NCBI GenBank assembly: GCA_021324435.1
Contig: JAJPIZ010000038.1
Span: 1 to 64,000, forward strand
Direction of reading: 5' to 3'
DNA from: Anaerolineae bacterium
Lineage (GTDB): Bacteria > Chloroflexota > Anaerolineae > Anaerolineales > Villigracilaceae
Length of the DNA stretch: 64,000 nucleotides
In this document: piece by piece, positions 15,958 to 28,278 of the stretch
Layout: every line of letters begins with the position of its first letter
Position numbering within the stretch: position 1 is the first letter of the stretch
Notes under the pieces: model-generated
Told to the model about the DNA's origin: nothing
Databases searched by the model: none
Seen by the model: the letters and a program-made list of their open reading frames with translations, nothing else
Translations under genes and position numbers: made by a program

Positions 15958-16079
15958 CCCCTTGGCAATGACCTACTCTCCCGGGAGGTCGCCCTCCAAG
16001 TACCATCGGCGCTGATGTGCTTAACTACCGGGTTCGGGATGGGACCGGGTGTACCCACATCGCTCAAATCACCAAGGGA
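15958..16079 (-). rRNA. rrf: 5S ribosomal RNA
   Basis: About 120 nt. The terminal helix is visible: TCCCTTGG at the 5' side (16079 downward) pairs with CCAAGGGG at the 3' side (ending 15958). The interior has the usual CCCATCCCGAAC loop. Ends are estimated from the helix. Confidence 0.95.
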
Positions 16080-16121
16080 CGTTTTCACAACGTTGTCCTG
16101 AATAGCATTATAAATGTAGTT

Positions 16122-16149
16122 GAAAAGTACCAAGTTCTCCGCACCACGG
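16122..16149 (-). repeat. 3' arm of the 23S precursor processing stem
   Basis: GAAAAGTACCAAGTTCTCCG and the bases after it complement 19102-19129 with about 24 of 28 matches, bracketing mature 23S; expected RNase III-type processing stem. Confidence 0.7.
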
Positions 16150-19101
<2,952 letters not shown>

Positions 19102-19104
<3 letters not shown>

Positions 19105-19129
19105 TGATGCGGAGAAATTGATACTTTTC
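19102..19129 (-). repeat. 5' arm of the 23S precursor processing stem
   Basis: Pairs with 16122-16149 (see there). Confidence 0.7.
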
Positions 19130-19420
19130 TGTTTCGATAAATTGCTTTATCGGCCTACATCAAATGCTATTCAGTTATTAAGGTACAAACTCACCGATTG
19201 ACCGGTGAACGATGCTCTTGATATGGATCCAGGGCATCGGTCACCCTTCAAACTACTCGATTTTGACTTTAGAGACAACACGACCCGGCATACACCGCCG
19301 GGCCGCGATCAACCCAACAAACAGAGCGGTGCATTTCTAGACCTTATGTCTGCGTACCGTTTAACAACTCTTGTCTCACTCCTTGACCAACACAACCATC
19401 AACACTCTCGACGAACTCAG

Positions 19421-19492
19421 TGGAGATGGCGGGATTTGAACCCGCGACCTTCGCCTTGCAAAGGCGCTGCTCTCCCACTGAGCTACATCCCC
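19421..19492 (-). tRNA. tRNA-Ala (anticodon TGC)
   Basis: 72 nt in the 16S-23S spacer. Acceptor GGGGATG pairs with CATCTCC; the anticodon loop CTTTGCAAG gives TGC; the T arm carries GGTTCAAAT. No encoded CCA is apparent beyond the discriminator. Confidence 0.96.
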
Positions 19493-19510
19493 AGGACTTG
19501 CTTGGGTTAG

Positions 19511-19584
19511 TGGGCTTGACAGGATTCGAACCTGTGACCCCAGTCTTATCAGGACTGTGCTCTAACCAGCTGAGCTACAAGCCC
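19511..19584 (-). tRNA. tRNA-Ile (anticodon GAT)
   Basis: 74 nt in the 16S-23S spacer. Acceptor GGGCTTG pairs with CAAGCCC; anticodon loop CTGATAAG gives GAT; T loop GTTCGAATC. Order 16S, Ile, Ala, 23S is the common bacterial arrangement. Confidence 0.97.
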
Positions 19585-19599
19585 AGGGTCTTCACCTCG

Positions 19600-19620
19600 A
19601 CAACTGAGAAGTGATAGGAA
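19600..19620 (-). repeat. 3' arm of the 16S precursor processing stem
   Basis: ACAACTGAGAAGTGATAGGA plus one base complements 21267-21287 at 20 of 21 positions, bracketing 16S rRNA. Confidence 0.75.
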
Positions 19621-19701
19621 ACATTTTCAATCCATCGTCCTTCACCGCGAAGGACATATAGAGCACCGATCTTGTCGTAGGGATCGTGCTCACGAACTCT
19701 A

Positions 19702-21208
<1,507 letters not shown>

Positions 21209-21266
21209 AAAAAATATCGCTCTTACGAGCGTAAGTTACGGATTTTTCACTGGATTGACTTGTTGC

Positions 21267-21287
21267 TTCCTATCACTTTTCAGTTGT
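21267..21287 (-). repeat. 5' arm of the 16S precursor processing stem
   Basis: TTCCTATCACTTTTCAGTTG plus one base pairs with 19600-19620. Confidence 0.75.
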
Positions 21288-21522
21288 TAAGGTGCGTCCA
21301 ATTATGTGAGCGGATTGCTCCGCGGCGTCTCTGCCCGCCAAAGCGCAGGCGCTTCTCCTGCCAAGCCTTCTAAGCAGACGAAAATACCGATGCCTCTTTC
21401 GCATCGGCTAGTCAGACTGCGAAACCTCATTCGGTTTGTGTCTCTGACCGGAGACGCTCTACTCGGTTTTCAATGATCTGTCAGGGGGACGAGATCGGTT
21501 TGAATTTCACTGGCGAACGCTG

Positions 21523-21550
21523 ATTATACGCCTTTCATGAACTTTGTCAA
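21523..21550 (-). promoter_or_regulatory. rRNA operon promoter
   Basis: Minus strand TTGACA (21545-21550), 16-nt spacer, TATAAT (21523-21528): both boxes are perfect. It gives a 16S leader of about 300 nt. Confidence 0.85.
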
Positions 21551-21657
21551 TACTTATCGGACAACCCAACCTTAAAAATTTCGCTTCACTCCCGACCTCG
21601 AGCCTGCCTCTGTTACCCGGCTACTTTTCTACCCACCAAACTACTTAACCCATGAAA

Positions 21658-22263
21658 CTAACTCATCTCCTGCCTGCCCGATAGCGCCCGTAACAACGTG
21701 TTCTGATCCGCATATTCCAAATCCCCGCCGACGGGCAAACCACGCGCCAAACGCGTCACGTGCACACCGTATGGTTTCAGCTGACCCTGCAAATACAGCG
21801 CCGTCGCATCGCCCTCCATGCTCGGATTGGTCGCGAGAATAACTTCTTTCACTCCACCGCGCGCTACACGCTCGAGCAAAGGCTTGACCTTGATGTCATC
21901 CGGGCCAACGCCCTCAATTGGTGACAACACTCCATGTAGCACGTGATACTTCCCTTGATACGCGCCGATTCTCTCCAACGCCAAAACATCCAGCGCCTCC
22001 TCGACTACGCAAATCACCGAGCCATCCCGCCGCGTATTCTCGCAAATTTCACAGCGCGCCCGACCTGCCTCCGTGATATTGAAACACTCCTCGCAAAACG
22101 CGACCTTGTTCTTCAAATCGTTCAAGGCTTCAGACAAATCCTGCGGAATATCTTCCGGCGCGCGCAAAAGATAAAACGCCAGCCTCGAAGCCGACTTCGG
22201 CCCGATGCCCGGTAATCTCTCAAACGCATTGATCAATTTCTGAATAGGTTCGGGGAGTAACAT
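21658..22263 (-). CDS. recR: Recombination mediator protein RecR
   Basis: A 201-residue RecFOR-pathway protein that helps load RecA on gapped DNA. The helix-hairpin-helix (LPGIGPKSASRLAFY, about 17-31), four-Cys zinc finger (CEECFNIT and CEICENTRRDG) and Toprim domain (ICVVEEALDVLALE; ATNPSMEGDATALYL) are all present. I place the start at ATG 22263; the longer frame begins with TTG at 22272. No Shine-Dalgarno is clear, as the gene follows ybaB after a repeat. The order dnaX-ybaB-recR is conserved across bacteria and suggests one transcript. Confidence 0.95.
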   Translation of the reverse strand: MLLPEPIQKLINAFERLPGIGPKSASRLAFYLLRAPEDIPQDLSEALNDLKNKVAFCEECFNITEAGRARCEICENTRRDGSVICVVEEALDVLALERIGAYQGKYHVLHGVLSPIEGVGPDDIKVKPLLERVARGGVKEVILATNPSMEGDATALYLQGQLKPYGVHVTRLARGLPVGGDLEYADQNTLLRALSGRQEMS

Positions 22264-22272
22264 AAGTTTCAA

Positions 22273-22320
22273 GTGTTAGGTTCCATATTCCAAGCGACTT
22301 GGCACCTGGAACATGGAACT
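22273..22320. repeat. Low-complexity hairpin between ybaB and recR
   Basis: Related words TTCCATATTCCA and TGGAACATGGAA form an imperfect hairpin. One of many short intergenic repeats built from iterated words in this genome. Confidence 0.45.
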
Positions 22321-22647
22321 TTAGAACGGCAACCCACCCGCCAATGGACCCAGCCTCTGCGAAGCCAGTTCACGCGATTGATCCAGCGCCATGTTGACAG
22401 CCGACAAAACCAAATCCTGCAACATCTCCGCATCCGCGTCTTTCAACAAAGCCGCAGAGATCTCGACCGACTTGCATTTCTGATCACCAGTCATCACAAC
22501 TTTGATCGCGCCTCCACCCGCCGTGGCAGTGACAGTTTCCTCGGCGAGTTTCGCTTGTGCCTCCGCCAATTGCTGTTGCATGCGTTGCAGTTGTTGCATC
22601 ATGCCGCCACCGCCCGCCGTGGGGCCTTTATTAAATCCTTTAGCCAT
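22321..22647 (-). CDS. ybaB: YbaB/EbfC family nucleoid-associated protein
   Basis: A 108-residue DNA-binding dimer-forming protein. Seen: a Gly-rich N-terminus, a Gln-rich amphipathic helix (MMQQLQRMQQQLAEAQAKLA, about 16-35), the beta sheet with VTATAGGGAIKVVMTG, and the C-terminal helix ending in LGPLAGGLPF. Family members coat DNA as tweezers-like dimers. It lies between dnaX and recR, the usual place. GAGG precedes the ATG by 7-8 nt. Confidence 0.94.
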   Translation of the reverse strand: MAKGFNKGPTAGGGGMMQQLQRMQQQLAEAQAKLAEETVTATAGGGAIKVVMTGDQKCKSVEISAALLKDADAEMLQDLVLSAVNMALDQSRELASQRLGPLAGGLPF

Positions 22648-22654
22648 AAAAAAA

Positions 22655-22705
22655 CCTCGCTCTCAGTTATTCGATATGCGCGAATCGAATTTCGATTATC
22701 GAGTA
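22655..22705. repeat. Iterated TCGAAT/TATCGA-type intergenic repeat
   Basis: Words such as TTATTCGATA, CGAATCGAATTTCGATTATC and GAGTATCG form imperfect inverted repeats between dnaX and ybaB. A similar element occurs at 33050-33092. Confidence 0.45.
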
Positions 22706-22708
22706 TCG

Positions 22709-24247
22709 CTATTCCTGCACATCCACGATCTCACCGCCATGATTGAGCGCGGTGGCTACCATGCCATCCTGCGGCACATCCGGCGGCAGTTTGCCCTTCG
22801 CATTCGTCACCACACATTTGATTTGCAAAGTCACGCCGAGCACATCGGCAATCGCCTTGCGCGTCACCTCGAGCTGTTCAGAGCGATCCATCAGCGCCAA
22901 CACTTTGTCAGATTGGAATCCCAAAACCAACTCATCGCCGCGCACATCCATCGGTTTGCAGGAATTGAGCAAAGCCTCGATTCCGGGATGCGCGGGCCTG
23001 ATCACCGCGCGGACATCTTTCCACGCTTTGACAATTTCCGCGAGACCGATCACCGCTTCTTTGCTTTGACCTGAAGCGGACTCCGTTTTAGCAGGTTGAT
23101 TCGTAATGGCGGCTTTAGTCGCTTTAGCAGGAGCCGCTTTCGGGGTGGGAGGCGAAGCGGGCGACTCATCCGGAATTTCTATCGCTTCAGCCAGGGCCAA
23201 TTCCAAAGAAAGTGACGGTTGCCATCCGCCGCGTGTATCCACTGCGGCGTTGTTGAAAATTTTCATCATGCGCAAAACATCCGGCGTGGAAAATGATTTT
23301 GCGTGAACGGTCATTTTCTCTTTGATATCCTTTGTGGTTTCGACTTGATCGCCGTTGCCAAGTTGAATCAGCATCAGCCCGCGCAGATACTCGACAATTT
23401 GACGCGCCAGCGAGCGCGGATCGGCGCCAGAGTCGAGGGCACGATGAATCGTCTCGAGGCCGCGTCCCGGCTCACGGTCAAGGATGGAAGCGATGATGTC
23501 CAGCACGGTCTGACTCGTCGCAGTGCCAAGCACAGTCTGAGTCAATTGCAAGGTAATCTTCGTCCCGGTTGAAGCAAGTTGATCGAGCAAGGAGATGGCA
23601 TCGCGCAGACCGCCGCCCGCCTGCCGCGCGATGACCGAAAGCGCTTCATCGTCAGCTTGAATCTTTTCGGCTTTCACAATGGACTTGAGTTGCGCGACGA
23701 TCTCGTCCACCGGCACGCGGCGGAATTCATGTCGCTGACAGCGCGACAAAACGGTGGCGGGGATTTTGTGAATCTCAGTGGTCGCCAAAACAAAGATGGC
23801 GTGCGGCGGCGGCTCTTCAAGCGTTTTAAGAAGCGCGTTGAAGGCCGCGGTCGAAAGCATGTGGACTTCGTCAATGATATAGATTTTGAACTTGCCCTGC
23901 GAGGGCGAGAAGTTGATCTTATCGCGCAAGTCGCGCACATCATCCACGCTGGTGTTGGAAGCCGCGTCAACTTCGATCAGATCGAGGAAACGATTCTCGT
24001 TGACGGCTTTGCAGTTTTCACATTCATTGCACGGACGTTTGGCGCGGTCTTCATTGAGACAATTGACCGCCTTCGCCAATAGCCGCGCCAGAGTCGTCTT
24101 GCCCGTGCCGCGCGGGCCCGCGAACAAATACGCGTGACCGACACGATCTGCGACGATCGCGTTCTTGAGAGTCTGGACGATGTGATCTTGTCCGATGACC
24201 TCGGTCCATCCTTTTGGGCGGTATTTACGATAAAGAGCCTGCGACAT
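22709..24247 (-). CDS. dnaX: DNA polymerase III subunit gamma/tau
   Basis: A 512-residue clamp-loader ATPase. Walker A is GPRGTGKTT (44-52), the zinc module uses C63, C73, C76 and C79, Walker B is IIDEVHM (D126, E127), and the SRC sensor 1 motif is in VLSRCQRHEFR. Domain III follows, then an Ala/Lys/Pro-rich hinge (about 365-400) and a C-terminal domain (about 405-490). The protein is shorter than long tau forms, and I did not find an obvious programmed frameshift site. First gene of dnaX-ybaB-recR. No clear Shine-Dalgarno precedes the ATG at 24247. Confidence 0.95.
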   Translation of the reverse strand: MSQALYRKYRPKGWTEVIGQDHIVQTLKNAIVADRVGHAYLFAGPRGTGKTTLARLLAKAVNCLNEDRAKRPCNECENCKAVNENRFLDLIEVDAASNTSVDDVRDLRDKINFSPSQGKFKIYIIDEVHMLSTAAFNALLKTLEEPPPHAIFVLATTEIHKIPATVLSRCQRHEFRRVPVDEIVAQLKSIVKAEKIQADDEALSVIARQAGGGLRDAISLLDQLASTGTKITLQLTQTVLGTATSQTVLDIIASILDREPGRGLETIHRALDSGADPRSLARQIVEYLRGLMLIQLGNGDQVETTKDIKEKMTVHAKSFSTPDVLRMMKIFNNAAVDTRGGWQPSLSLELALAEAIEIPDESPASPPTPKAAPAKATKAAITNQPAKTESASGQSKEAVIGLAEIVKAWKDVRAVIRPAHPGIEALLNSCKPMDVRGDELVLGFQSDKVLALMDRSEQLEVTRKAIADVLGVTLQIKCVVTNAKGKLPPDVPQDGMVATALNHGGEIVDVQE

Positions 24248-24281
24248 TTCAGCAACCGGTTTTCAGTAATCCGTCCTCAGT

Positions 24282-24764
24282 TCACGGCACAGGATAGCTA
24301 TCCTGCACATTTCCATTTGCATCCGTCAACAGAACGGCCTCACCCGATTGCCAGGCGGCGCTGTTCTGATTCCAATATAAATCAATCGCCGTGTTGGTCC
24401 CGCCCGCAGTGTGGACTTGCACCGCGCCGTTCTTGAACAATTTAAAGGGCGGAAACGTATATGTACTGCCCTTCGCATCTTTGAGATGCCAGCCCGTCAG
24501 ATCAAGTTCACCGTCGCCCGTGTATTTGACCACCACCGATTCCACATTCAACGTTCCAGCTCCGATCACGCTGACAATTTGCACTGTGCCATGCTGAGCA
24601 GTTTGAATCGGTGCAGAGCCTGTGGGATTGGAAGAAAGCGCGGGCGATTGTGGCAGGGTCACGGCACGGTAGTTTCGGTCATACCAGTACAGGATGGCCG
24701 ACGTCACGCAAGCGGAGACAAAGACATTCAACAGCAGGTAATAAATCAAACGGCGGCGATCCAT
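24282..24764 (-). CDS. Membrane-anchored lamin-tail-domain (LTD) protein
   Basis: A 160-residue protein: an N-terminal membrane segment (about 8-26, after MDRRR) and an Ig-like lamin tail domain (about 65-158; VESVVVKYTGDGELDLTGWH, then LKDAKGSTYTFPP and NQNSAAWQSGEAVLLTDANG). Such domains in bacteria are found on extracellular or DNA-uptake-associated proteins; exact role is unknown. The ATG at 24764 is preferred because the longer frame upstream reads intergenic sequence; TATCAT lies about 9 nt upstream, hinting at a short leader. It ends 34 nt before dnaX. Confidence 0.82.
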   Translation of the reverse strand: MDRRRLIYYLLLNVFVSACVTSAILYWYDRNYRAVTLPQSPALSSNPTGSAPIQTAQHGTVQIVSVIGAGTLNVESVVVKYTGDGELDLTGWHLKDAKGSTYTFPPFKLFKNGAVQVHTAGGTNTAIDLYWNQNSAAWQSGEAVLLTDANGNVQDSYPVP

Positions 24765-24805
24765 GTTGTGGTTATGATAGCACAAAATGTTTGAAGGTTG
24801 CAGGT

Positions 24806-25756
24806 TTAAAGTTTTCGACAGGCCAACGCGACCCAATCCCCCATTTGACTCTTCTCGCTCATTCTTAGACCTTTGGCCTGCGCGGCCTCAATCACGCTTT
24901 GACTCTGCTCTTGCAGAATCCCGCTCAAAATGATCGCGCCGCCCGGTTCGACCAAATCTGCCAGCCCCGCGTCGAAGAGACGGATGATGATTGGCGCGAG
25001 GATATTCGCCACCACCAGCGGCGCGGACTTGAACGTAAACTTGCCATTCAGAATCTCCTTCACCGAACCTTGACCCAAAATCAATTCATCACCAATCCCA
25101 TTTGTATTCGCGTTCTCACGCGAATTGCTGACGGATTCAACGTCAATGTCCACGCCGAGGACTTGCTTTGCTCCCAACTTCAACGCCGCGATGGACAGAA
25201 TGCCAGAGCCACAACCGACGTCAATTACGGTTAATGGATCATGGCTAATGGCCGAACGATTTTCTATTAACCATGATCCATCCCCTATCGCTTTCTCCAT
25301 CAACGCGAGGCACAACTGCGTCGTCGGGTGGGTGCCGGTGCCGAACGCCATGCCGGGATCAATTTTGATCGCGATGCGATTCGGCTCAGGCGAATCCAAC
25401 CACGCAGGGACAATCACCAATCGCTTGCCAATCGGGATGGGCTTGTAATGTTGCTTCCATGTCTCCATCCAGTTCTGGTCAGCGATGGGCGTGAACGTCG
25501 GCGCTGGCAAAGGCTGGATGAGGCCAAGATAATACAATGACTCTTCGAGTTTCTGCCGGGTTTCTTCGATCGTTTCATTCATCGGCAAATACGCGCGGAC
25601 GGTGATCGGCCCGGTCGCGGTGCCTTCATCTTCGTCATTGACAAACTTGACGCCCTGCTCGGTCATCACGCCGTTCGGAGCAAAACGCGCCAGCACATCC
25701 GCCACGGCTTCGGCCAATTCGCCATTTACAGTCAGAGAAACTTCAAGCCAGTTCAT
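24806..25756 (-). CDS. prmA: Ribosomal protein L11 methyltransferase
   Basis: A 316-residue SAM-dependent enzyme that trimethylates uL11. Seen: the N-terminal substrate-recognition domain (NWLEVSLTVNGELAEAVADV), the DQNWMETWKQHYKP motif, the DPGMAFGTGTHPTTQLCL signature, motif I VIDVGCGSGILSIAALKLGA, LGVDID and VVANILAPIII. Residues about 159-174, between the FGTGTHPTT helix and motif I, are encoded by a palindromic repeat (25234-25281) absent from typical PrmA. The ATG at 25756 lacks a clear Shine-Dalgarno. Confidence 0.95.
   Translation of the reverse strand: MNWLEVSLTVNGELAEAVADVLARFAPNGVMTEQGVKFVNDEDEGTATGPITVRAYLPMNETIEETRQKLEESLYYLGLIQPLPAPTFTPIADQNWMETWKQHYKPIPIGKRLVIVPAWLDSPEPNRIAIKIDPGMAFGTGTHPTTQLCLALMEKAIGDGSWLIENRSAISHDPLTVIDVGCGSGILSIAALKLGAKQVLGVDIDVESVSNSRENANTNGIGDELILGQGSVKEILNGKFTFKSAPLVVANILAPIIIRLFDAGLADLVEPGGAIILSGILQEQSQSVIEAAQAKGLRMSEKSQMGDWVALACRKL
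25234..25281 (-). repeat. In-frame palindromic insertion in prmA
   Basis: ATGGATCATGG (25234-25244) and CCATGATCCAT (25271-25281) are perfect 11-bp inverted arms around a 26-nt loop; TAATGG words repeat inside. It adds about 16 residues just before SAM motif I. Confidence 0.7.
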
Positions 25757-25761
25757 AATTT

Positions 25762-25832
25762 ACATGTCATTGTGAGGAGCGAAGCGACGAAGCAATCCCC
25801 TCATTTACGCGGGATCGCTTCACTCGCGATGA
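25762..25832. repeat. CATTGTGAGGAGCGAAGCGA-type hairpin repeat
   Basis: Two complementary arms (GTCATTGTGAGGAGCGAAGC ... GGGATCGCTTC ... CGCGATGAC) form a long imperfect hairpin between prmA and the MFS gene. This sequence class is widespread in environmental bacterial genomes. Confidence 0.75.
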
Positions 25833-25834
25833 CG

Positions 25835-27055
25835 TTAACTCTCCTCCGGTGGTTTCATCGTGCGGAAACTTCGATACAACAAAATATCATAAACGATTTT
25901 CAATCCACCTGATAGAAAGAATGGCAGACTGAGCAGTGCCGGCGAGGCCAGGAAGATTCCCGTCAGCGAGGGAGAGATCGCCGCGCCAACCGAGCGCGCG
26001 ATGCTCGTCACGCCCGAGGCGGCGGAACGTTCGTCCGGCGCGACGACCGCCATCGTGTACGATTGGCGCGTCGGCACATCCATTTGCGAGATGCTGAAGC
26101 GCAAAAGCAAAACAACGATTGCCAGCGGAAGTGTGGGCATTAAAGGCACAAGAATCAACAAGATATTCGACGGGATGTGGGTAAAGACCATGGTGTTGAT
26201 CAGTCCAATCTTGTTGGCGATACGCACCGCCAGCAAAGCGGAGATGCCCGCCAGCACGTTCGCGCCAAAGAAGATCGAGCCAATGATCCCCGCGTCGATT
26301 CCAAATTTGACATAGAACCAATATGCAATCAAGGATTGAACGACAAAGCCGCCTGCGAAAGCATCCAAAGCAAAGAATGTGCTCAACTGAATGACCACTT
26401 TGCGGGATTTATGGAGTCCGAGAATTGTCGGCGTGGATGCGGGTTGGGAGGCCGCGCCCACCTCAACGTCCCGCGAGAGCGAGAGGAAGAGAATGCCGAG
26501 GATGAGTCCGCCGATGGCATATCCCATCAGCACCACGCGATACGCCTCCAGCGCGGACATCCCGCGCGCTTGCAATAATTGAGCCAGCCATCCACCTGTC
26601 AGCGCGCCCACCGCGGTCGCGAATGATCCAACGAGGTTGTACCATGCAAAAATTTGAGTCCGCTTTTCGTTTGGGAGAAGATGACTCAGCGAGGCCTGCT
26701 CAACGGAAAGGAACGGGCCGATCTCGTTGCCGCTCGGACTGATGACGCCGATGATCGCGGCGGCCATGAGCACGACGACGTTGCGCGTGACGATGAAGAC
26801 CACGCCCGCGCCAAGCATGAGCAACGCGCCGAGGATGAGCGTGCGCTTGCGGCCAAAGCGATCTGCCGAAGTGGTGAGCCAAAGCGTGATGCCCGCGTCG
26901 CCCGCCAGCGTGAGCGTGAAGAGCAGGCCGATTTGTTTTTCGTCGAGGCCCGCTTGCGCGAGGTACAGCGCGAGGATGACGGAGAGAAATCCGTAACAGA
27001 ACAGACGGATGATGCGCGTGGAAAAGAGCGTGATGATATCGCGGTTGGTTTTCAT
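25835..27055 (-). CDS. Major facilitator superfamily transporter
   Basis: A 406-residue carrier with about 12 hydrophobic helices. The loop 2-3 MFS signature appears as DRFGRKRTLILG (about residues 65-76). The central loop is short and the C-terminal half has the expected six helices. Substrate cannot be told; drug/H+ antiport or metabolite export are typical for this branch. TATATT ends 5 nt before the ATG at 27055 and no Shine-Dalgarno is present, suggesting a leaderless message. Downstream is the hairpin repeat and prmA; upstream is the ChrB-domain gene on the same strand. Confidence 0.88.
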   Translation of the reverse strand: MKTNRDIITLFSTRIIRLFCYGFLSVILALYLAQAGLDEKQIGLLFTLTLAGDAGITLWLTTSADRFGRKRTLILGALLMLGAGVVFIVTRNVVVLMAAAIIGVISPSGNEIGPFLSVEQASLSHLLPNEKRTQIFAWYNLVGSFATAVGALTGGWLAQLLQARGMSALEAYRVVLMGYAIGGLILGILFLSLSRDVEVGAASQPASTPTILGLHKSRKVVIQLSTFFALDAFAGGFVVQSLIAYWFYVKFGIDAGIIGSIFFGANVLAGISALLAVRIANKIGLINTMVFTHIPSNILLILVPLMPTLPLAIVVLLLRFSISQMDVPTRQSYTMAVVAPDERSAASGVTSIARSVGAAISPSLTGIFLASPALLSLPFFLSGGLKIVYDILLYRSFRTMKPPEES

Positions 27056-27060
27056 TGTTG

Positions 27061-27066
27061 AATATA
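27061..27066 (-). promoter_or_regulatory. -10 box 5 nt before the MFS start codon
   Basis: TATATT on the minus strand; initiation would fall at or inside the start codon region, consistent with a leaderless or near-leaderless mRNA. Confidence 0.4.
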
Positions 27067-27067
27067 G

Positions 27068-27140
27068 ATTAACCGCGAAGCACGCGAAGAGCGCAAAGAG
27101 CCTTTAATTTCTCTTCGCGTCCCTGGCGATCTTCGCGGTT
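27068..27140. repeat. CGCGAAG-type hairpin repeat
   Basis: AACCGCGAAGCACGCGAAGA at one end and complementary TCTTCGCGT...CTTCGCGGTT at the other form a long imperfect hairpin around CCTTTAATTT. Confidence 0.65.
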
Positions 27141-27147
27141 CAAAAGT

Positions 27148-27588
27148 TTATTTTTGTTCTCTCGCAACTTGTAATCGGCACCACGCATACAACGCGTCGT
27201 AGACTTCAAACTGATGCGCGAGATTCTCTTCATCGTCGGGGAAGCGCAGGCTGTAGCCGCTGGCAATCGCCTCCAGCCCGCGCGCGAGCGGGTCTTTGTC
27301 AATATCTTCGGATACATCCGCGGCATGAACGATTTTCGCAAGACGCAAAAGTCCCGGTTCCTTGAGTCCATACTTGAGAATAATGGATTCGAACGAACAG
27401 CGTCCTTCGTGATGACCGAGCTCGACGCCCGGCGCATCGAAGGGAATGGCTCCGGTCTCTTTTGAAACTTTCTCGATCTGACTGGCAGGCACAAATAAAA
27501 ATTCCGCTTCGTTGTCAATAAAGCGCGCGATCAGCCACGGACAAGCCACGCGATCCACATGCACGTGAGAGCGGGTAATCCATTTCAT
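27148..27588 (-). CDS. ChrB C-terminal-domain protein
   Basis: A 146-residue protein matching the ChrB C-terminal domain: WITRSHVHVDRVACPWLIAR, FIDNEAEFLFVP, GVELGHHEGRCSFE and VYDALYAWCR are hallmark stretches. In chromate-resistance operons ChrB is a regulator of the efflux pump ChrA; stand-alone copies like this have no proven role. Conserved Cys and His residues (C24-type in VACPW, HH in GHHEG, C in GRCSF) could bind a metal. ATG 27588 is chosen because AAGGAG lies 7 nt upstream; the longer frame starts at 27609. No chrA is next to it; the MFS gene downstream is not of the ChrA family. Confidence 0.85.
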   Translation of the reverse strand: MKWITRSHVHVDRVACPWLIARFIDNEAEFLFVPASQIEKVSKETGAIPFDAPGVELGHHEGRCSFESIILKYGLKEPGLLRLAKIVHAADVSEDIDKDPLARGLEAIASGYSLRFPDDEENLAHQFEVYDALYAWCRLQVAREQK

Positions 27589-27631
27589 AGACGACTCCTT
27601 TTCGTTCATTATAAATGCAAAGACAAGATGC

Positions 27632-27637
27632 TATAAT
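27632..27637 (+). promoter_or_regulatory. -10 box 13 nt before the start at 27651
   Basis: A perfect TATAAT; the implied leader is about 6 nt, too short for a Shine-Dalgarno. No convincing -35. Confidence 0.45.
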
Positions 27638-27650
27638 CTGCAAACACGTT

Positions 27651-28235
27651 ATGACACAACAAATTTCCAACTCCCGTTTTTCAAAACAACATCTCATCCT
27701 TTTGCCGGCTTCGATCCTGACCGGCAGTATCGCGGGCCTCATCGGGTATATCATCGGCCAATACTTTTACATGCTCTTTGTATTTCCATTCCTTCTTCTG
27801 GCAATTGGCCTCGCATTCTTCCTCCCCACTTTGAAATTTTCCAAAACATCGAACGCGCTCTACAACGCGCTATGCGGATTGCTGATGGGCCTGGCAATCT
27901 TCACTGCCTTTCACTGCACCGAATATTCCATCTTCGATGCGCGCATCACGACGCGCATCGAGTCCGCACAAAACGTGGATAGAGCAACTGCATCCGGGTC
28001 GCTCGATTCGTTTCTCAAAGAAAAAACCGGCCTCGGCGGTTTTGCTGGATTCATGAAATATCAGCAAAGCCAATGGCGGCCTTATGTTTACTATTTCGTC
28101 AAAGGCGGGAATATCACCGGCTCTCAGGACCTCGCCCTGCGCGGAAAGATCGCCTGGTTGTATTTGATTGGCGAAGCAGGATTGCTTGCAGGCGGACTTG
28201 CGGCGATTGGATTCTTCGCGGGCAAAAAGATTTAA
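27651..28235 (+). CDS. Membrane protein of unknown function
   Basis: A 194-residue protein with four likely membrane helices (about 18-38, 44-64, 78-96 and 168-188) and a polar segment between helices 3 and 4 (about 100-165) that is probably outside or inside as one domain. No family is recognised. ATG 27651 is chosen over the upstream in-frame start because a perfect TATAAT lies at 27632-27637, between the two. Divergent from the ChrB-domain gene and convergent with the CDF gene, so monocistronic. Confidence 0.65.
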   Translation: MTQQISNSRFSKQHLILLPASILTGSIAGLIGYIIGQYFYMLFVFPFLLLAIGLAFFLPTLKFSKTSNALYNALCGLLMGLAIFTAFHCTEYSIFDARITTRIESAQNVDRATASGSLDSFLKEKTGLGGFAGFMKYQQSQWRPYVYYFVKGGNITGSQDLALRGKIAWLYLIGEAGLLAGGLAAIGFFAGKKI

Positions 28236-28278
28236 CCCCGCTTCATTCCCGGACCCAAAAGCGGATTCGCTTCCGAAA

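Larger units (their letters stand above)
21209..21657. other. rRNA operon leader and promoter region, no protein gene
   Basis: Holds the 5' processing arm (21267-21287), two short GC hairpins around 21300-21420 and the consensus promoter at 21523-21550. Beyond the promoter, about 100 nt separate it from the recR stop. No coding sequence is supported. Confidence 0.7.

Noticed and set aside
27148-27588. Chromate resistance operon
   Set aside because: A ChrB C-terminal domain is present but there is no ChrA-family transporter; the adjacent MFS gene is unrelated.
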